From Bactericera cockerelli (lineage: Eukaryota > Arthropoda > Insecta > Hemiptera > Triozidae): a stretch of DNA of 64,000 nucleotides. Under the pieces are notes generated by a model. It was not told where the DNA came from, did not search any database, and saw only the letters and a list, made by a program, of their open reading frames with translations. A program made the position numbers and the translations under genes. The DNA lies in assembly GCA_024516035.1 (NCBI GenBank), contig CM044956.1:5207583-5271582 (forward strand). The letters run 5' to 3'. Position 1 is the first letter of the stretch. Each line of letters starts with the position of its first letter. Shown here one piece after another: positions 1-10,300 of this stretch.

Positions 1-171
1 GTAGTTTGCATAAAATTGAAAGCAGTAACAAATTCCATAGTAGTAAATTGTAAGCCTCATTGCAAGACCAAGTTAATGGAAAGAGCATGCTGTAAGATAG
101 GCAAAAACATTCACTTCCCTTCCTTATTTATATATACATCTATATAATATAAATATAATATACATTATATA
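1..171. other. AT-rich flank, no gene
   Basis: This is AT-rich flanking DNA with a (TA)-rich stretch around 130-171. I see no coding potential or recognisable repeat. Its last bases (ATTATATA) sit directly against the hAT-like MITE and resemble the bases after the far end of the split MITE (ATTATACT from 19126), so they may be a decayed 8-bp target duplication. Confidence 0.5.
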
Positions 172-183
172 CAGGTGCGACCG

Positions 184-379
184 GTGGGAAAAAGTTTTGG
201 GGGTGCTGCCACACAGAAAGGACTAAAATGGGATCTATGAAGTCGCTCTTTTAGTATCTAAAGAGTTTGAGTTTGTTTACCTGTGGGAAAAAGTTTTAGC
301 GGTGCTGCCACACAGTAGGACTAAAATGGGATCTATGAAGTCGCTCTTTCAGTATCTAAAGTGTTTCAGTTTGTTTACA
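184..379. repeat. 99-bp tandem duplication inside the hAT-like MITE
   Basis: Two adjacent copies (184-282 and 283-379) both begin GTGGGAAAAAGTTTT. Both contain a GCTGCCACACAG segment and a GGACTAAAATGGGATCTATG segment and end near TTTGTTTAC. The copy of this MITE at 24866 has only one such unit, so the duplication is specific to this insertion. Confidence 0.85.
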
Positions 380-479
380 ATGCCAACGATAATAATTATG
401 CATTAATTATTCTAGAAATATGTGATGATTTTTATTGTGTACGATCCAGGCTTTGAGAAAATCCTCTCTTTTTCGTCTA

Positions 480-485
480 GGGGTG
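480..485. repeat. Left 6-bp target site duplication (GGGGTG)
   Basis: GGGGTG immediately precedes the left terminal repeat and recurs immediately after the right one at 19083-19088. The unsplit MITE reads through at the equivalent site (GGGGGTACTGCAG at 25321). A 6-bp duplication is the hallmark of Polinton/Maverick integration by a retroviral-type integrase. Confidence 0.92.
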
Positions 486-624
486 AGTAGTATAGATAAG
501 GGGTTCAAAGTCGCTAATACACCGGCCTTTGAAAAGAGGGTAGACGTCGGCGGGAGGAAAAAAATTCAACTCAATTTTATTCTACAAGAATATTGCAGCA
601 CTATTTTGTTTGACATATATTAAG
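486..624 (+). repeat. Left terminal inverted repeat of the Polinton
   Basis: About 139 bp here match the reverse complement of 18892-19082 with few substitutions. The match ends at TATATTAAG (near 624) and diverges beyond it. The main difference is a 58-base T run in the right copy. Polinton repeats are normally 100-1000 bp, so this is a short but normal repeat. The small open frame running through it is not a gene. Confidence 0.93.
576..581 (-). terminator. Candidate polyadenylation signal AATAAA inside the left TIR
   Basis: Read on the minus strand, the left repeat carries AATAAA about 95 bases past the stop of the minus-strand gene at 676-1647. The right repeat carries the mirror-image signal at 18935-18940 for the plus-strand gene ending at 18665. 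Both outermost genes therefore point outward and could share the same TIR-encoded 3' end signal. This is inferred from sequence only. Confidence 0.5.
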
Positions 625-675
625 TATGATTTGTCAGAGTAATTATGAACATAATATATATGTTACAAATATAAA

Positions 676-1647
676 TTACTGTATATAACCACCCTCTTTT
701 AATTCTTCTTCTATAGATACAATTTCATTATTATGCCTAGTATGCCCAGCACTTTTAGAGGCATGTAATAATTCTAGACGTGTCACTAACTCATTAGGAT
801 CGTTCCAGTACACATAATCTTTTTTCATGTTACTATCTATCAATAACCCCCTTCCAAGTAGGAATGTTTGTAATTTCTGAGTTTTCAACTTTTTATCACC
901 AATAAATCCACACGAATCAGCTATTTTTTTATAATTACGCACATCTAAACTTGTAATCAGATCTTCATTGGGTTGTCTCATGAACAATAGTTCGTTTATT
1001 CCAGGTGTTAAATTCATTTTCATTCTTCCGACTTCGATAATTTTTTTTTTATTCTGAGTACTAAATTTCACCTGATTTCGATTCAGATAGTAATTGCCTC
1101 CATTAAATGTAACACCACTCGTTTTATCAATTTTAGTATCCCCCGAATGTAACATGTTCAAATAATAATCTAAATTACTTGTAGATTCGCGTCTTTTTAC
1201 TTCGATAACTTTGCTTTCTCTATATTCAGGAATGGTAGTATGAAAAATTTCATTCCAACTTTCAGAATTTAAAGTGGGGATTTGTGATGCACCAGGCGTA
1301 TTATATTTTGTTTGAAAGGGGTCCCACTCAGGTGTATCCACTACTATAGAATCCTGAGGTTTATCAATTTCTCCAGAGTAATTTAATAATGTAGTATTTG
1401 CACGTTTCTTAGGTGTATTTTTATAAAATTTATTGTTTTCTACACCATTTGTTTTAGATCTTCTTTCCTCTTTTAATTTAACAAGTTTTTCAAGAGGTTC
1501 AATCACAGGTTTTAGATTGTCCTCAATATTAGATAATACATCACTTTGCCCCAGTTTGAGAGCTAATGTTTTTTTACGAATATCTTGTTGAGCAGCTTTT
1601 ATTTTTCTCACAATCTCTTGATGGTTTTTAACATTCAAAGTTTCCAT
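676..1647 (-). CDS. Conserved Polinton-associated protein of unknown function
   Basis: This is a 323-residue product with an intact frame and an ATG start. Residues 1-70 are charged and helix-prone (possible coiled coil), and a polar middle region follows. The C-terminal 110 residues (TPGINELLF … YVYWNDPNELV … SAGHTRHNNEI … EELKEGGYI) form the most conserved-looking part. I recognise this tail as one that recurs in arthropod Polinton/adintovirus-type elements, usually annotated only as uncharacterised. It lies 30 bp downstream of the packaging ATPase on the same strand, so the two probably share a transcript, and it ends just inside the left TIR. A structural or virion-assembly role is plausible from context only. 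I claim no catalytic motif. Confidence 0.8.
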   Translation of the reverse strand: METLNVKNHQEIVRKIKAAQQDIRKKTLALKLGQSDVLSNIEDNLKPVIEPLEKLVKLKEERRSKTNGVENNKFYKNTPKKRANTTLLNYSGEIDKPQDSIVVDTPEWDPFQTKYNTPGASQIPTLNSESWNEIFHTTIPEYRESKVIEVKRRESTSNLDYYLNMLHSGDTKIDKTSGVTFNGGNYYLNRNQVKFSTQNKKKIIEVGRMKMNLTPGINELLFMRQPNEDLITSLDVRNYKKIADSCGFIGDKKLKTQKLQTFLLGRGLLIDSNMKKDYVYWNDPNELVTRLELLHASKSAGHTRHNNEIVSIEEELKEGGYIQ

Positions 1648-1677
1648 GGTTAATGAGGTGAAATATAATGTTACAAA

Positions 1678-2371
1678 CTATAATATATTTGTAAAATATG
1701 TATCCAATCCTTTACGGTAACGCCCTTTATTTATTTCAACATCTTTATCAATAACGAGAAAACCATAAGGATCTGAGTTCCAACACTTGGCACATAAATT
1801 GTAGAAAGTATGAAAAGAAAAATCTGTGTTAACAAAGTCGTTGTACACATGTTTTAAATTTTTTTCATCCATTTTAAAAAGTACAATGAAATTTGCATTA
1901 TCCCGAATTAGTTGTTTGCTAATTGCAGAATATGTTTGAGCTAAAAAAAAACTATCACAAGAAAAATGTCTGCCTCTAGAAAAAAACTCTTTTATATTAT
2001 TTTGTTTATCACATATTACATCATCAAATATCATAAGAGAATTAGGTTTTACATCACTTGGGGATAGTACTTCATCATTTGATGAAAAAGTATAATAACC
2101 AATAGACGGAACACCCTTTATGATTTTTTCAAGAAGTTTGTACTTTGATTGATTTAATGATTTTGAGTAAACATAAATATTTTCAAATCGTAAACCATTT
2201 GGATGTGTAATAAATGAAATGAGTAAATTGGTTTTACCACAGTTAGATCTTCCACAAATGATTGCTCTGATTGAATTTGGAAATAAAATTCCATGTTTCT
2301 TATTATTTTTACAGGTTTCAATGTCATAGTTTGCAACATCAAATTTTTTTTTCGAATGATTTCAATAACAT
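1678..2371 (-). CDS. A32/FtsK-HerA-type genome packaging ATPase, frameshifted near its start
   Basis: A P-loop (GRSNCGKT, codons at 2253-2230) is followed about 70 residues later by a hydrophobic-DD Walker B (MIFDDVICD, starting at 2034). This is the arrangement of Polinton, adenovirus IVa2-like and A32-like packaging ATPases, which drive DNA into capsids. The frame is open from 2361 to 1678 (about 227 residues, a normal length) but has no ATG. An ATG at 2371 lies in another frame and reaches a TGA at 2341-2339. A run of nine adenines (minus strand, 2352-2344) lies between them, so a single-base homopolymer change accounts for the break. Whether this is a real lesion or a sequencing error cannot be told from the window. 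It is divergent from the PLA2-domain gene and upstream of the gene at 676-1647. Confidence 0.88.
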
Positions 2372-2419
2372 TTTCAAGCTATTCTTATTATATATATATA
2401 TGTTGTAACTGTTGTATTA
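2372..2419. promoter_or_regulatory. Divergent AT-rich promoter region between ATPase and PLA2-domain genes
   Basis: Only 48 bp separate the two divergent start regions. The interval contains an alternating TATATATATATA tract (about 2390-2401) that could serve as a TATA element in either direction. A bidirectional promoter driving the minus-strand packaging genes and the plus-strand capsid/protease chain is inferred; no factor site is recognised. Confidence 0.45.
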
Positions 2420-3151
2420 ATGTTAGTACTGACGATGAAAAGACTTGGTAAAGGTCTTATAAATAATATTATTGATAAGTTACCGGTGGAAATACATATT
2501 CCAAAATATCGATTCTGCGGTCCAGGCACTAAATTAAATAAGAGAATTAATCAAACAGGAATCAACCCACTAGATGATGCTTGTAAAATTCATGATATTG
2601 CTTATGCAAATCCTCTAACAAACCGCGCAGAAGCTGATAAAAGACTTGAAAACTCTGCTTGGGAAAGAGTAAAATCTAAGGACGCTAAATTATCTGAAAA
2701 GGCATCCGCCTGGGTTGTAACAAACGCAATGAAAATCAAACGTAAGCTTGGAGCTGGTATGAAAAAGAAAAAAAATAGGGAAATAGGTTTTCGAAAAGTT
2801 GTAAACGCAGCTCGTAAAGGAATGAAGAAATCAAATAGTGATCGTATCAATTTGATGTCAAAATTTGCATTAATAGCAGCTCGTAAGGAAATTAGAGGGA
2901 AAAAAATTAAGCCGCATCCAAGAATCTTAAAAATTCCATCAATCTCTGGAGGATTTCTACCAGCAGCTATACCAGTTTTAGCAGGACTAAGTGCACTAGG
3001 ATCAATCGTTGGAGGAATATCTGGCATTGCAAAAGCAGTGAATGATTTTAAAAGAAATAGCAATTCAAAGTCTCCTATACCAATAACCAGTGGGAAGGGG
3101 TTATTCTTAAAACCTTATAAAAATGGTTATGGCATTTTAAAAAAAAACTGA
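2420..3151 (+). CDS. PLA2-domain protein with pX/Mu-like hydrophobic tail
   Basis: The product has 243 residues. Residues 28-66 carry a parvovirus-type phospholipase A2 signature: a calcium-loop-like YRFCGPGT followed by DDACKIHDIAY with the catalytic His58-Asp59 pair and Tyr62. Viral PLA2 domains of this kind modify endosomal membranes during entry. The middle is very basic (many K/R), as in core proteins that bind DNA. Residues about 180-212 form a Gly/Ala-rich hydrophobic segment (GGFLPAAIPVLAGLSALGSI) resembling the adenovirus pX/protein VI-like membrane-active parts seen in adintoviruses. Either Met1 or Met6 could start it. The TGA stop follows a nine-A run containing A AAA AAC (3142-3148), and the protease frame is already open there. 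Confidence 0.88.
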   Translation: MLVLTMKRLGKGLINNIIDKLPVEIHIPKYRFCGPGTKLNKRINQTGINPLDDACKIHDIAYANPLTNRAEADKRLENSAWERVKSKDAKLSEKASAWVVTNAMKIKRKLGAGMKKKKNREIGFRKVVNAARKGMKKSNSDRINLMSKFALIAARKEIRGKKIKPHPRILKIPSISGGFLPAAIPVLAGLSALGSIVGGISGIAKAVNDFKRNSNSKSPIPITSGKGLFLKPYKNGYGILKKN

Positions 3152-3525
3152 TTGAGCTACCTCGGAGAGCTTTGACCGACTATGATTTGAATGAGGCTGT
3201 TAAATTCCTTCAGATACCATACTTCAGAGGTGTTTTTTGCAGAAATCAAATACCGAAGAGGGTAATGAAACGTGAAGTTGGAATTGTGAATCTGGATACT
3301 TCAAATCATGGTGGAACACATTGGGTAGCTTATGTAAAGAAAAACAATTATGTATATTATTATGATAGCTTTGGAAATTTAAAACCACCTTTAGAGTTAA
3401 AAAAATATTTTACCAACTGTAAAATATTATATAATTATGAATCCAATCAAACATATGATTCAGTTAACTGTGGACACTTGTGCTTAAAGTTTATAAAAGA
3501 AAAAAGTAAAAAGTTATTTACATAA
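3121..3525 (+). CDS. Adenain-like cysteine protease (Polinton PRO)
   Basis: The catalytic order of adenovirus-type proteases is visible. Counting from the TTG at 3172, it has His50 (GGTHWVAY), Asp65 (YYDSFG), Gln93 and Cys100 (VNCGHLCL). Such enzymes mature capsid precursors, and Polinton versions are short like this one (about 117-135 residues). The start is unresolved. The frame opens at 3121 and has no ATG before 3268, which would remove conserved N-terminal sequence. Options are a non-AUG start (CTG 3148 or TTG 3172), a -1 shift from the preceding gene at A AAA AAC, or a miscounted A run. Its TAA overlaps the next gene's ATG (TAATG, 3523-3527). Confidence 0.88.
   Translation, partial: KWLWHFKKKLIELPRRALTDYDLNEAVKFLQIPYFRGVFCRNQIPKRVMKREVGIVNLDTSNHGGTHWVAYVKKNNYVYYYDSFGNLKPPLELKKYFTNCKILYNYESNQTYDSVNCGHLCLKFIKEKSKKLFT
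3142..3148 (+). promoter_or_regulatory. Candidate -1 frameshift heptamer A AAA AAC
   Basis: In the frame of the PLA2-domain gene the last sense codons are AAA AAA AAC and then TGA. This gives a canonical X XXY YYZ heptamer directly before the stop. A -1 slip would enter the protease frame, which is open from 3121. No downstream pseudoknot was modelled, and a homopolymer error would give the same picture. Confidence 0.35.
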
Positions 3526-4211
3526 TGGCTGGAAGAGTATTTCATTTGACAGGTGAAACTTCTGAATTCACCTGCCAAATATTTCCTCCATTAAAAGTCT
3601 CATCAAACGCTGTACTTGGATTAACTCATTTTCAAGTATACAATAGTATACCAAACGTTGATGATAATAATTGTAATTTTAAATATAAAACATTTGAAGG
3701 AATATGGAAAAATATTAATATTGAAACAGGTACCTACGAACTAGCAGATATAGAAGATGTTTTAAAAGAGGAATTGGGTGAAAATTCGGTTAGTATTATA
3801 CCAAATCCTAACACATTAAAATGCGTTTTCTGGTGCAAAAATCGAGTAGATTTTACAACATCAAATACTATCGGAACTTTATTCGGCATGCCTCATGAAG
3901 AAATTGAACCTGAGAAAATTACCGTATCGAAAGAGTTATTGAAAATATCACGCATCAACACGATAAATGTTGAGGTAAATATAGTTTCAGGATCATTCAA
4001 TAATGGTGTACCATCAAACTGTGTATATAAATGTTTTATAACAACACCACCTGGATTCAGAATAGTGGATTCACCTATGAATATAACTTATCTTCCTATA
4101 ACTGTTGAAGAAATAGACAATATAAGTATAAAACTTACTGATGAGGATCGTAATTTAATAAATTTTAGAGGTGAAGAGATATCTATTGAGCTACATCTGA
4201 AATTAGCATGA
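3525..4211 (+). CDS. Penton-like minor capsid protein (single jelly-roll), Polinton/adintovirus type
   Basis: The product has 228 residues in an intact frame. It is rich in beta-strand-like alternating hydrophobic stretches with no signal peptide or membrane span. It ends with a conserved-looking block (YLPITVEEIDNISIKL … NFRGEEISIELHLKL) that I associate with the minor capsid (penton) protein of arthropod Polintons. It follows the protease, as in other elements of this group, and would form the vertices of an icosahedral particle. Its ATG overlaps the protease stop (TAATG), and its TGA overlaps the next ATG (ATGA, 4208-4211). The call rests on context and the C-terminal block; a structure prediction should show one jelly-roll. 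Confidence 0.75.
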   Translation: MAGRVFHLTGETSEFTCQIFPPLKVSSNAVLGLTHFQVYNSIPNVDDNNCNFKYKTFEGIWKNINIETGTYELADIEDVLKEELGENSVSIIPNPNTLKCVFWCKNRVDFTTSNTIGTLFGMPHEEIEPEKITVSKELLKISRINTINVEVNIVSGSFNNGVPSNCVYKCFITTPPGFRIVDSPMNITYLPITVEEIDNISIKLTDEDRNLINFRGEEISIELHLKLA

Positions 4212-4369
4212 TTGTGATACCCTTTAAAAAAACAAATAAAAGGAAACAGTTAGAAGCTTATGAGAGCAAACAGATACAAACCGTGGAAAGGAAGGTACAT
4301 ACGTTGAAAAAAAGGAGGTCACTAAATCTAACCAAAAAAAGTATTTTTATTAAAAAACCCGGTATATAA
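4208..4369 (+). CDS. Start of the next Polinton gene, running into corrupted sequence
   Basis: An ATG overlapping the penton stop (ATGA) opens a 53-codon frame. The first 35-40 codons look like a normal basic, polar protein start (MIVIPFKKTNKRKQ …). The frame then degenerates into homopolymer-rich sequence from about 4320 and stops at 4367. I read it as the 5' end of a real gene cut by the bad block. Its product cannot be named with confidence; a capsid-region gene is expected here. Confidence 0.5.
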   Translation: MIVIPFKKTNKRKQLEAYESKQIQTVERKVHTLKKRRSLNLTKKSIFIKKPGI

Positions 4370-7300
4370 AATAAAAAATAAAAATTTTTTTTAAAAAACA
4401 GTAACCGTCTTTTTGAAAAAATAACCTTGAACACCCTTTCCCTTAAACAAAGTTTGAGAAAATGTTATAAAAATTACCAAGGGTATTTTATGAAAAATTT
4501 TAAAAAAGTATAAAAAAGGGGAATTTAAACAATTCTAATTTTTTATAAAAGGGGTTAGTTTTTTTAAAAGTTTTTTTTGTTTAAAAAACCAATTAAATTT
4601 TGGTTTTTTATAACTCCAAAAACATATTTTTTTAAATGGAAAAAAATTGAATTTTGGGGTTGGAAAAAATTTAAAAAACAATTTTTTCATTTTTTCTTAA
4701 AAATTTTTTTTTCCGAAAGAAATGACGTAAAAAATTTTTAGAAAAAATTTTATGAGGTTTTAAGGTTTTTAAAAGGAGGTTAAAAAAGAAAATTTTTATT
4801 GAAGTACAAAAATGTTCCCCAATTGATTTTTTTTAAAAAAATATTCCAAAAATTCTTTAAAAAATTTTAAAAATTTTTCCCAAAACCCCAAAAACAGGGT
4901 GGTAAAAAAAAAAAAAAACCTCTTAAATTTTTTTGGAAAACTGGGAAATTTTTTTTAAAAAAAACCCCCCATAAATAAATTTTTTATTTTAAAAAAAATT
5001 ATAAATTTAACTTTTAAAAAATTTAAATTTTTAACCCAATTATTTTTTCTTTCAAAATCTTTTTTAAAAAAAATGGGGAACCTTTTTTAATTTAAATTTT
5101 TAAAATCCCCCAATGATTTTGGAAAAATAAAAAATGTTAATGGAAACTTCTACCCCTTTGTAAGATTAAGAAAACGAAAACCCAAAAATGTTGTTTAAAA
5201 AAACAAAATTTTAATTTTTTTTAAAAAATATTACAAAAAAATTAAAATAGTTCAAAAAAAAAAAAAATAAAAAAATTTAAAAAAAGGGTTTTTATCTTAT
5301 TTCTTAAAAAAAATTTAAAAAACTTTTAAATAATAAAATCATTTAAAAAAGGGGAAAAAAAAAAAAAAAAATTTAAAATTATTTCAAACTTAAAAATTAT
5401 TTTAAAAAAAAAAAAAAACAAAAAAAAAAAGGGGGAAAAAAAAAACTAAAGCTTTTTTTTCAAAAATTAAAAATATTTTTTAAAAAAAAAAATGATATTA
5501 TTTAAAAAAAAATGATATAATAATTTAAAAAATTTTTTTTGCAAATTTAAATTTTTCAAAAGTTTTTTTAAAAAAGATTTGGGGTAAATTGAAAGAAAAA
5601 TTAAAAAAAATCCACTTTAATTATTTTCAAACTAATTAAAAAATAATAAAAAAATTCCCAATTTTCTTATTACTAAAAAAAAGAAAAATTATTCAAAAAT
5701 TTCCCTATTCCTTTAAAAAGGGAAAAAAAAAAAATTGATTAGTTTTAAATAATTCCCTTAAATTTCTTAAAAAAAAAAATTATTGATTAAAGTTAAAAAA
5801 AAATAAAATTAAAAAAGGTTTACTTTAAAGAAAATTTTAAAATTTCTTTTTTTTAAAAAAACCGAAATTTTAAAACTTTTAAATTTTAAAAATTGGGGAC
5901 AATGTTAAAAAAAATTTTGGTTTTTTAATTATTGAAAAATTAAAAAAAAAAACTTTTAAAATTACATCCCTTTCCCCGAAAAAAAATCCAAGCTCCACAT
6001 TTTAAATTTAATTTTTTTAAATTGATTTTTGAAAAAAAATTCAATGAAAAATTTTTGAATTTCCGTTTGTTTAAAATTTTGGTTTTGTTCAGTTTTGAAA
6101 TATTTTAAATTTCAAAAATTTAAAAATTTTAAAAAAAATTTTTAAAATAAAAATCCCAAACTGAAAAAAAGGCCCCGGGAACAGTTTTTGGGGAAACTTT
6201 TAAAATTTATAAAAGTAAACCCTTTCATTAACAATTTGTTAAAGGGAATTTTTTGGTTCTCTAAAAAATAAAGTTGTTTAATTTGTTGGGGTAATAAAAA
6301 AATTTAAAATTACTTAAAAAAAATATTTATAAATTTTCTGTACAAAAAATTTCCCCTTTTTCCCTAATAACCTTCTGTTTTTTAAAAATAAAAAAAAAGT
6401 AATTAAGGTCCCCCTTTAAATTTGTTTGTTCAAATTTCCCAAAAATTTTTTGATAAAGGTTTTTCCAAAACACAAAATTTAAAAATAAAAAAAGGGATAA
6501 ACCCATTTTAATTAAAATCAAAAAAAAAACCCCCAAAAATATTTTTATGAAAAAAACCCAAAACCAAAAAGTTTTCTTTTGGTTTTTAAAAAACGGGGGA
6601 AAAAATGTTTTTTTTAAATTTTTAAAAAATGTTTTAAAATATCTCATTCATTAAAAAAAAAGTGTAAAAAAACATTTTTTTTTTTAAAAAAAATATTTAA
6701 TTTAATTTTAAAAAAAAATTTTTTACATATAACATTGTTTAAATCAAAAAAAAAAATAAATTTTAACTTTGTTTTTAAAAAAAAAAAAATGTTTTCAAAA
6801 TAAATTTTTAAACCTTTAAAAATTTTTTTTGCAAAAAACTAAGAACAAGTTTTTCAAATTAAAAAAATGAAATTTAAAAAAAACCGTTTTTGAAAAAAAA
6901 TTTTTAAAAAAATGTTAAAAAATTTTTTTTAAAAAAACAAAAATTTTTTAACAAATTTTTACCCCTCAAAACTTTTCCCCCCCACTGAGTAAACAATTTT
7001 TTAAAAAATCTTTAAGGGGGGGAAAAATTTAAAACAAAAATTTCCCCCTCCAATCGTTTTAAAAAATGACAAAAATGTTTTCTTTTTTCATTTATTGAAA
7101 AAATTTATTTGGAACCTTTTTTTTTTAAAAAATTAAAACCTTTTCCTTAAAGCCGGGGGTTAAAAAGGGGAATATATTTTTCAAACCCCCGGACTTTGGG
7201 TTTTTTAAAAAAAATTTTTTTGGAAAAAAGAAAAATTTAATTTTTTAATTAAAAATTTTCTGTTTTAATTAAAAATGGTAAGGCATTTTGAATTAAAAAA

Positions 7301-10300
7301 TCATAAGATTTAAAAAAGGGTTTACCCTCAAATTTTTCCAACTAAAAAAAAATATCAAAATATCTTTACTTAAAAAATTCCCAAATCCTTTAAATTGTTT
7401 TTTTTTTAAAAAATTGTAAATCCCAAAAAAATTTTTTGGGGGAAAAAAAAAAAATTTTTTTGAAAATTGTTTAAAACAGGAAAACCCAAAAATTAAATTT
7501 TGTAATTTTAATTTTCTAAATTTCCCTTTTTCTCATATATTAAAAATTTCCAAGTATAAAAATTTTTCGTTGTTACCATTCCAAAAATTACGAAGGGGTA
7601 GCTTTTAAAGAAATTTAATAAAAAATTTAAATTTTATTTTTCAAAGTTCAATTCCCCTTATTTTTTTTTTTAAAAAAATTTTCAAAGCCTTTCCCGGTAT
7701 TCTATATTACACGGATTATTTTTTCTAAAAAAAAGACAATTTTTTTTGAAAGATTTAAAAAACCCTTTCCAAAACAAAGCCCATAAAAAATTTTTTAAAT
7801 ATTTTTTAATTTTAGCTTTTAATTTTTTTCCTTTTGAAAAAGTCCAAACCCCATTAAACAATTTTACATCACCCCTGTAAAAAACCTTTAAGGTAAATTT
7901 AAATTTTACTTTAAATTTTTTTCAATTTTTTAAAAATTAAATAAAAAGTTTTTCCTTTTTAAAAAAAAATTTTTTTTTATAATTAAATTTTTTCTTTAAA
8001 AAAATTTTTTTTTTTTATTTTTTTGGGGAAAAAAGTTTTTCAAAAACCTTTTAAATCTGCATAATTTTAAAAGTACCAAAAAGCTAATTAAAATTTTTTT
8101 AAAGGGGGGCGTTTTTTTTTAAAAAAGTATTTTTAATTTTTTTTGGATTTTTTTTAGTTTTTTAAAACAAATTTTTTTTTTTTCTTAATTTTTTTCTAAA
8201 ATAAACCAAAAAAATTTAAAAAAAAATTTGGAAAAATTTTTTCCCCCTTTTTTTTGGGAAAATTTCCAATTTTGTTTGCAAAATTTCTTAACCCCAACTT
8301 TTTTAATTCCCCCAAATTAAGTCCCTTTAAAACCCAATTTTTTTTTTTTTAAAGAACAAAAACGGGTTCCGAAAAATTTTTTTTTTTTTTTCAAATTTTA
8401 AAAATATCTTGTTTTTTTTAAAAAAAACTGTTATAGTAAAAAATTTCTTTAAAACAAATTTTTTCATAAAATTTGTAACAACTTTTTTTTTCCGAATTTT
8501 AATTTCCGCGTGTTTGTTAAAATTTATTTTTTTTTTTTTCATGAACAAACAAAAAAAGGGTAAATCAAAAGGGGGCTTTTTCTTTATTTATTTTAAAACT
8601 AACACAAAATTTTTTTCCCCCCTTGGGAATGGTTCCCAAGTATAAAACTTTCAATTTTAACAAACCTTCGAAACCCAATTTAAAAATGAAAAGGGGTTTA
8701 TCCTTTCTTTAAAAAAATTTTTTTTTTTTTTTTAAAATTAAACCTTTTCTAGGCCTTTTGAAAAAAATGGAGTTAATATCTTCTTTTTAAATGGGAAATT
8801 TTCCCTTAAATTAGGTTTTTTTTTAAAAAAATTAAAAATTAGATTCGGGGTTTTTGGGGTTTTCAAAAATTAAAAAAGGAAAAAAAATTTAAAATTTTTT
8901 TTAATTTTTATTTGGGGAGAAATTTTTTTTGAAATTTTTACTTCATAAAAAAAGGTTGTTAGAGAAATTTTTCAAAATTCTTTTTCTTTTTTCCTAAAAG
9001 GGATTTTAATTTAATGTTTTTTTTCCCTATCTTTCAAAGAAATAATTAAAATTGAATTATTCAAATTTTTTTTTTAAAATCACCAAACCCTGGTATGTTG
9101 AAAACTCTAGCCCATAAATTTTCAAAAAAATTTAAACATTTTTTTTTGGAGCATATTTAAAAAAAAAATTTTTAAAAAGAAAAAATTTGAAACTTCCCAA
9201 AATAAAGAATAATATTTTTGAAATTTTTAATTTTAAATAAAATTTTATTTGGAATTTGTTTATTTTTAAAACATTGTAAAAAAAAACTTTTTTTTTTGGT
9301 TTAAAAGGGTAAAAAAAATTTTTTTACCAAATTTTTTTTTTAAAAATTTTTAAAATATCAAAACGTTGCCTTTAATCTAAAATTTTAAAAGGTAAAATAT
9401 TTTTTTAATTTTTCAAAAAAATGTTTTTTCATTGTTTGGTTTTTTTTTTTAAAAAAAAAGGCCAATGGAAAAATTGACAAATTTGGAAAAAGCCCCTTAA
9501 AAATTAAATTTTACTGGACGGAAAAATTTTTCCGAGTCTTGTTCCTAAAAAATAAATGCCAACCTTATTTTTTTTATTAAAGGGAAAAAAAATTACTTTT
9601 TTTTTTAAAACCTCAAAACATCAATTTTTTGGGGGGGGGAGGAAGTTTTTTTCCCCCCGAAAAAAGTTTAAAAAGCCTCTAGGGGATGAAAAAATTTTTT
9701 TTTTTATTTTAAACAACTTTTTGGAAAAGGTGGTTTTTGTTTTAAAAATGGAAATGATTTTTGGGGTGGGTTTTAAATTTTAAAAAAAAATGTTTTTAAA
9801 AGGGGGGGTGGGAAAAAAAAAACCCACGGCTCGGGGTTCGGGGGTTTTTTTTTTTTTTAGGGGGGGCCCCGGGAAAAAAAGAAAAAAAAACCTTTTTTTT
9901 TTTTTGAGTGGGGGTTTTTGTTTTTTTGGTTTCCCCTTTTGTTTTGGGTTTTGTTTTTATTGTTTTTTATAATTTGTTTTTTTTCCGAGAAAAATTTTGG
10001 GAAAATTTTTTTTTTTTAACTAAAATTTTTTAGGAAAACCCTTTTCCCCACCACCCAATATAATTTTTAAAAAGTTAAATAAAAAATCTTTTTAAAGGGG
10101 GTTTTTGGGAAATTTAAAAGGGTAATATCGGTTTTAAAAGGGTGAAAAAAAATTTTTTTAATTTTTTGAAAAAGGTCAAAATTTTTTGAAAGGGGTTTTT
10201 TAAAAGTTTTTTTTTTATTTTTTTAAAAAGGTGTGGGTTTAATCTCAAAATTTTTTTATTTGTGTGTCCATTTTGTTTAAAAAAGTCAAAAAAATACAGG

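Larger units (their letters stand above)
172..485. mobile_element. Left half of a hAT-like MITE split by the Polinton
   Basis: The segment starts CAGGTGCGACCGGTGGG and is closely related to the start of the element at 24866 (CAGGCGCGGCCGGTGGG). Its continuation lies beyond the Polinton at 19089-19125, ending in a GCGCCTG terminus. The second copy at 24866-25364 shows what the uninterrupted element looks like. Terminal inverted repeats that begin CAGG(C/T)GCG, no coding capacity and a length of about 350 bp without the insert fit a non-autonomous hAT-like element. That superfamily call is an inference from the ends only. Confidence 0.7.

Noticed and set aside
435..623. 62-codon frame at the left end
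   Set aside because: It crosses the MITE-Polinton boundary and the terminal repeat; no gene would span that junction.
2602..3063. 153-codon minus-strand frame
   Set aside because: It is the antisense shadow of the PLA2-domain gene, which has recognisable catalytic residues.
6327..9972. Several 60-106-codon frames in the smeared block
   Set aside because: Lys/Phe/Asn-only composition in sequence that is probably not real; no domain content.
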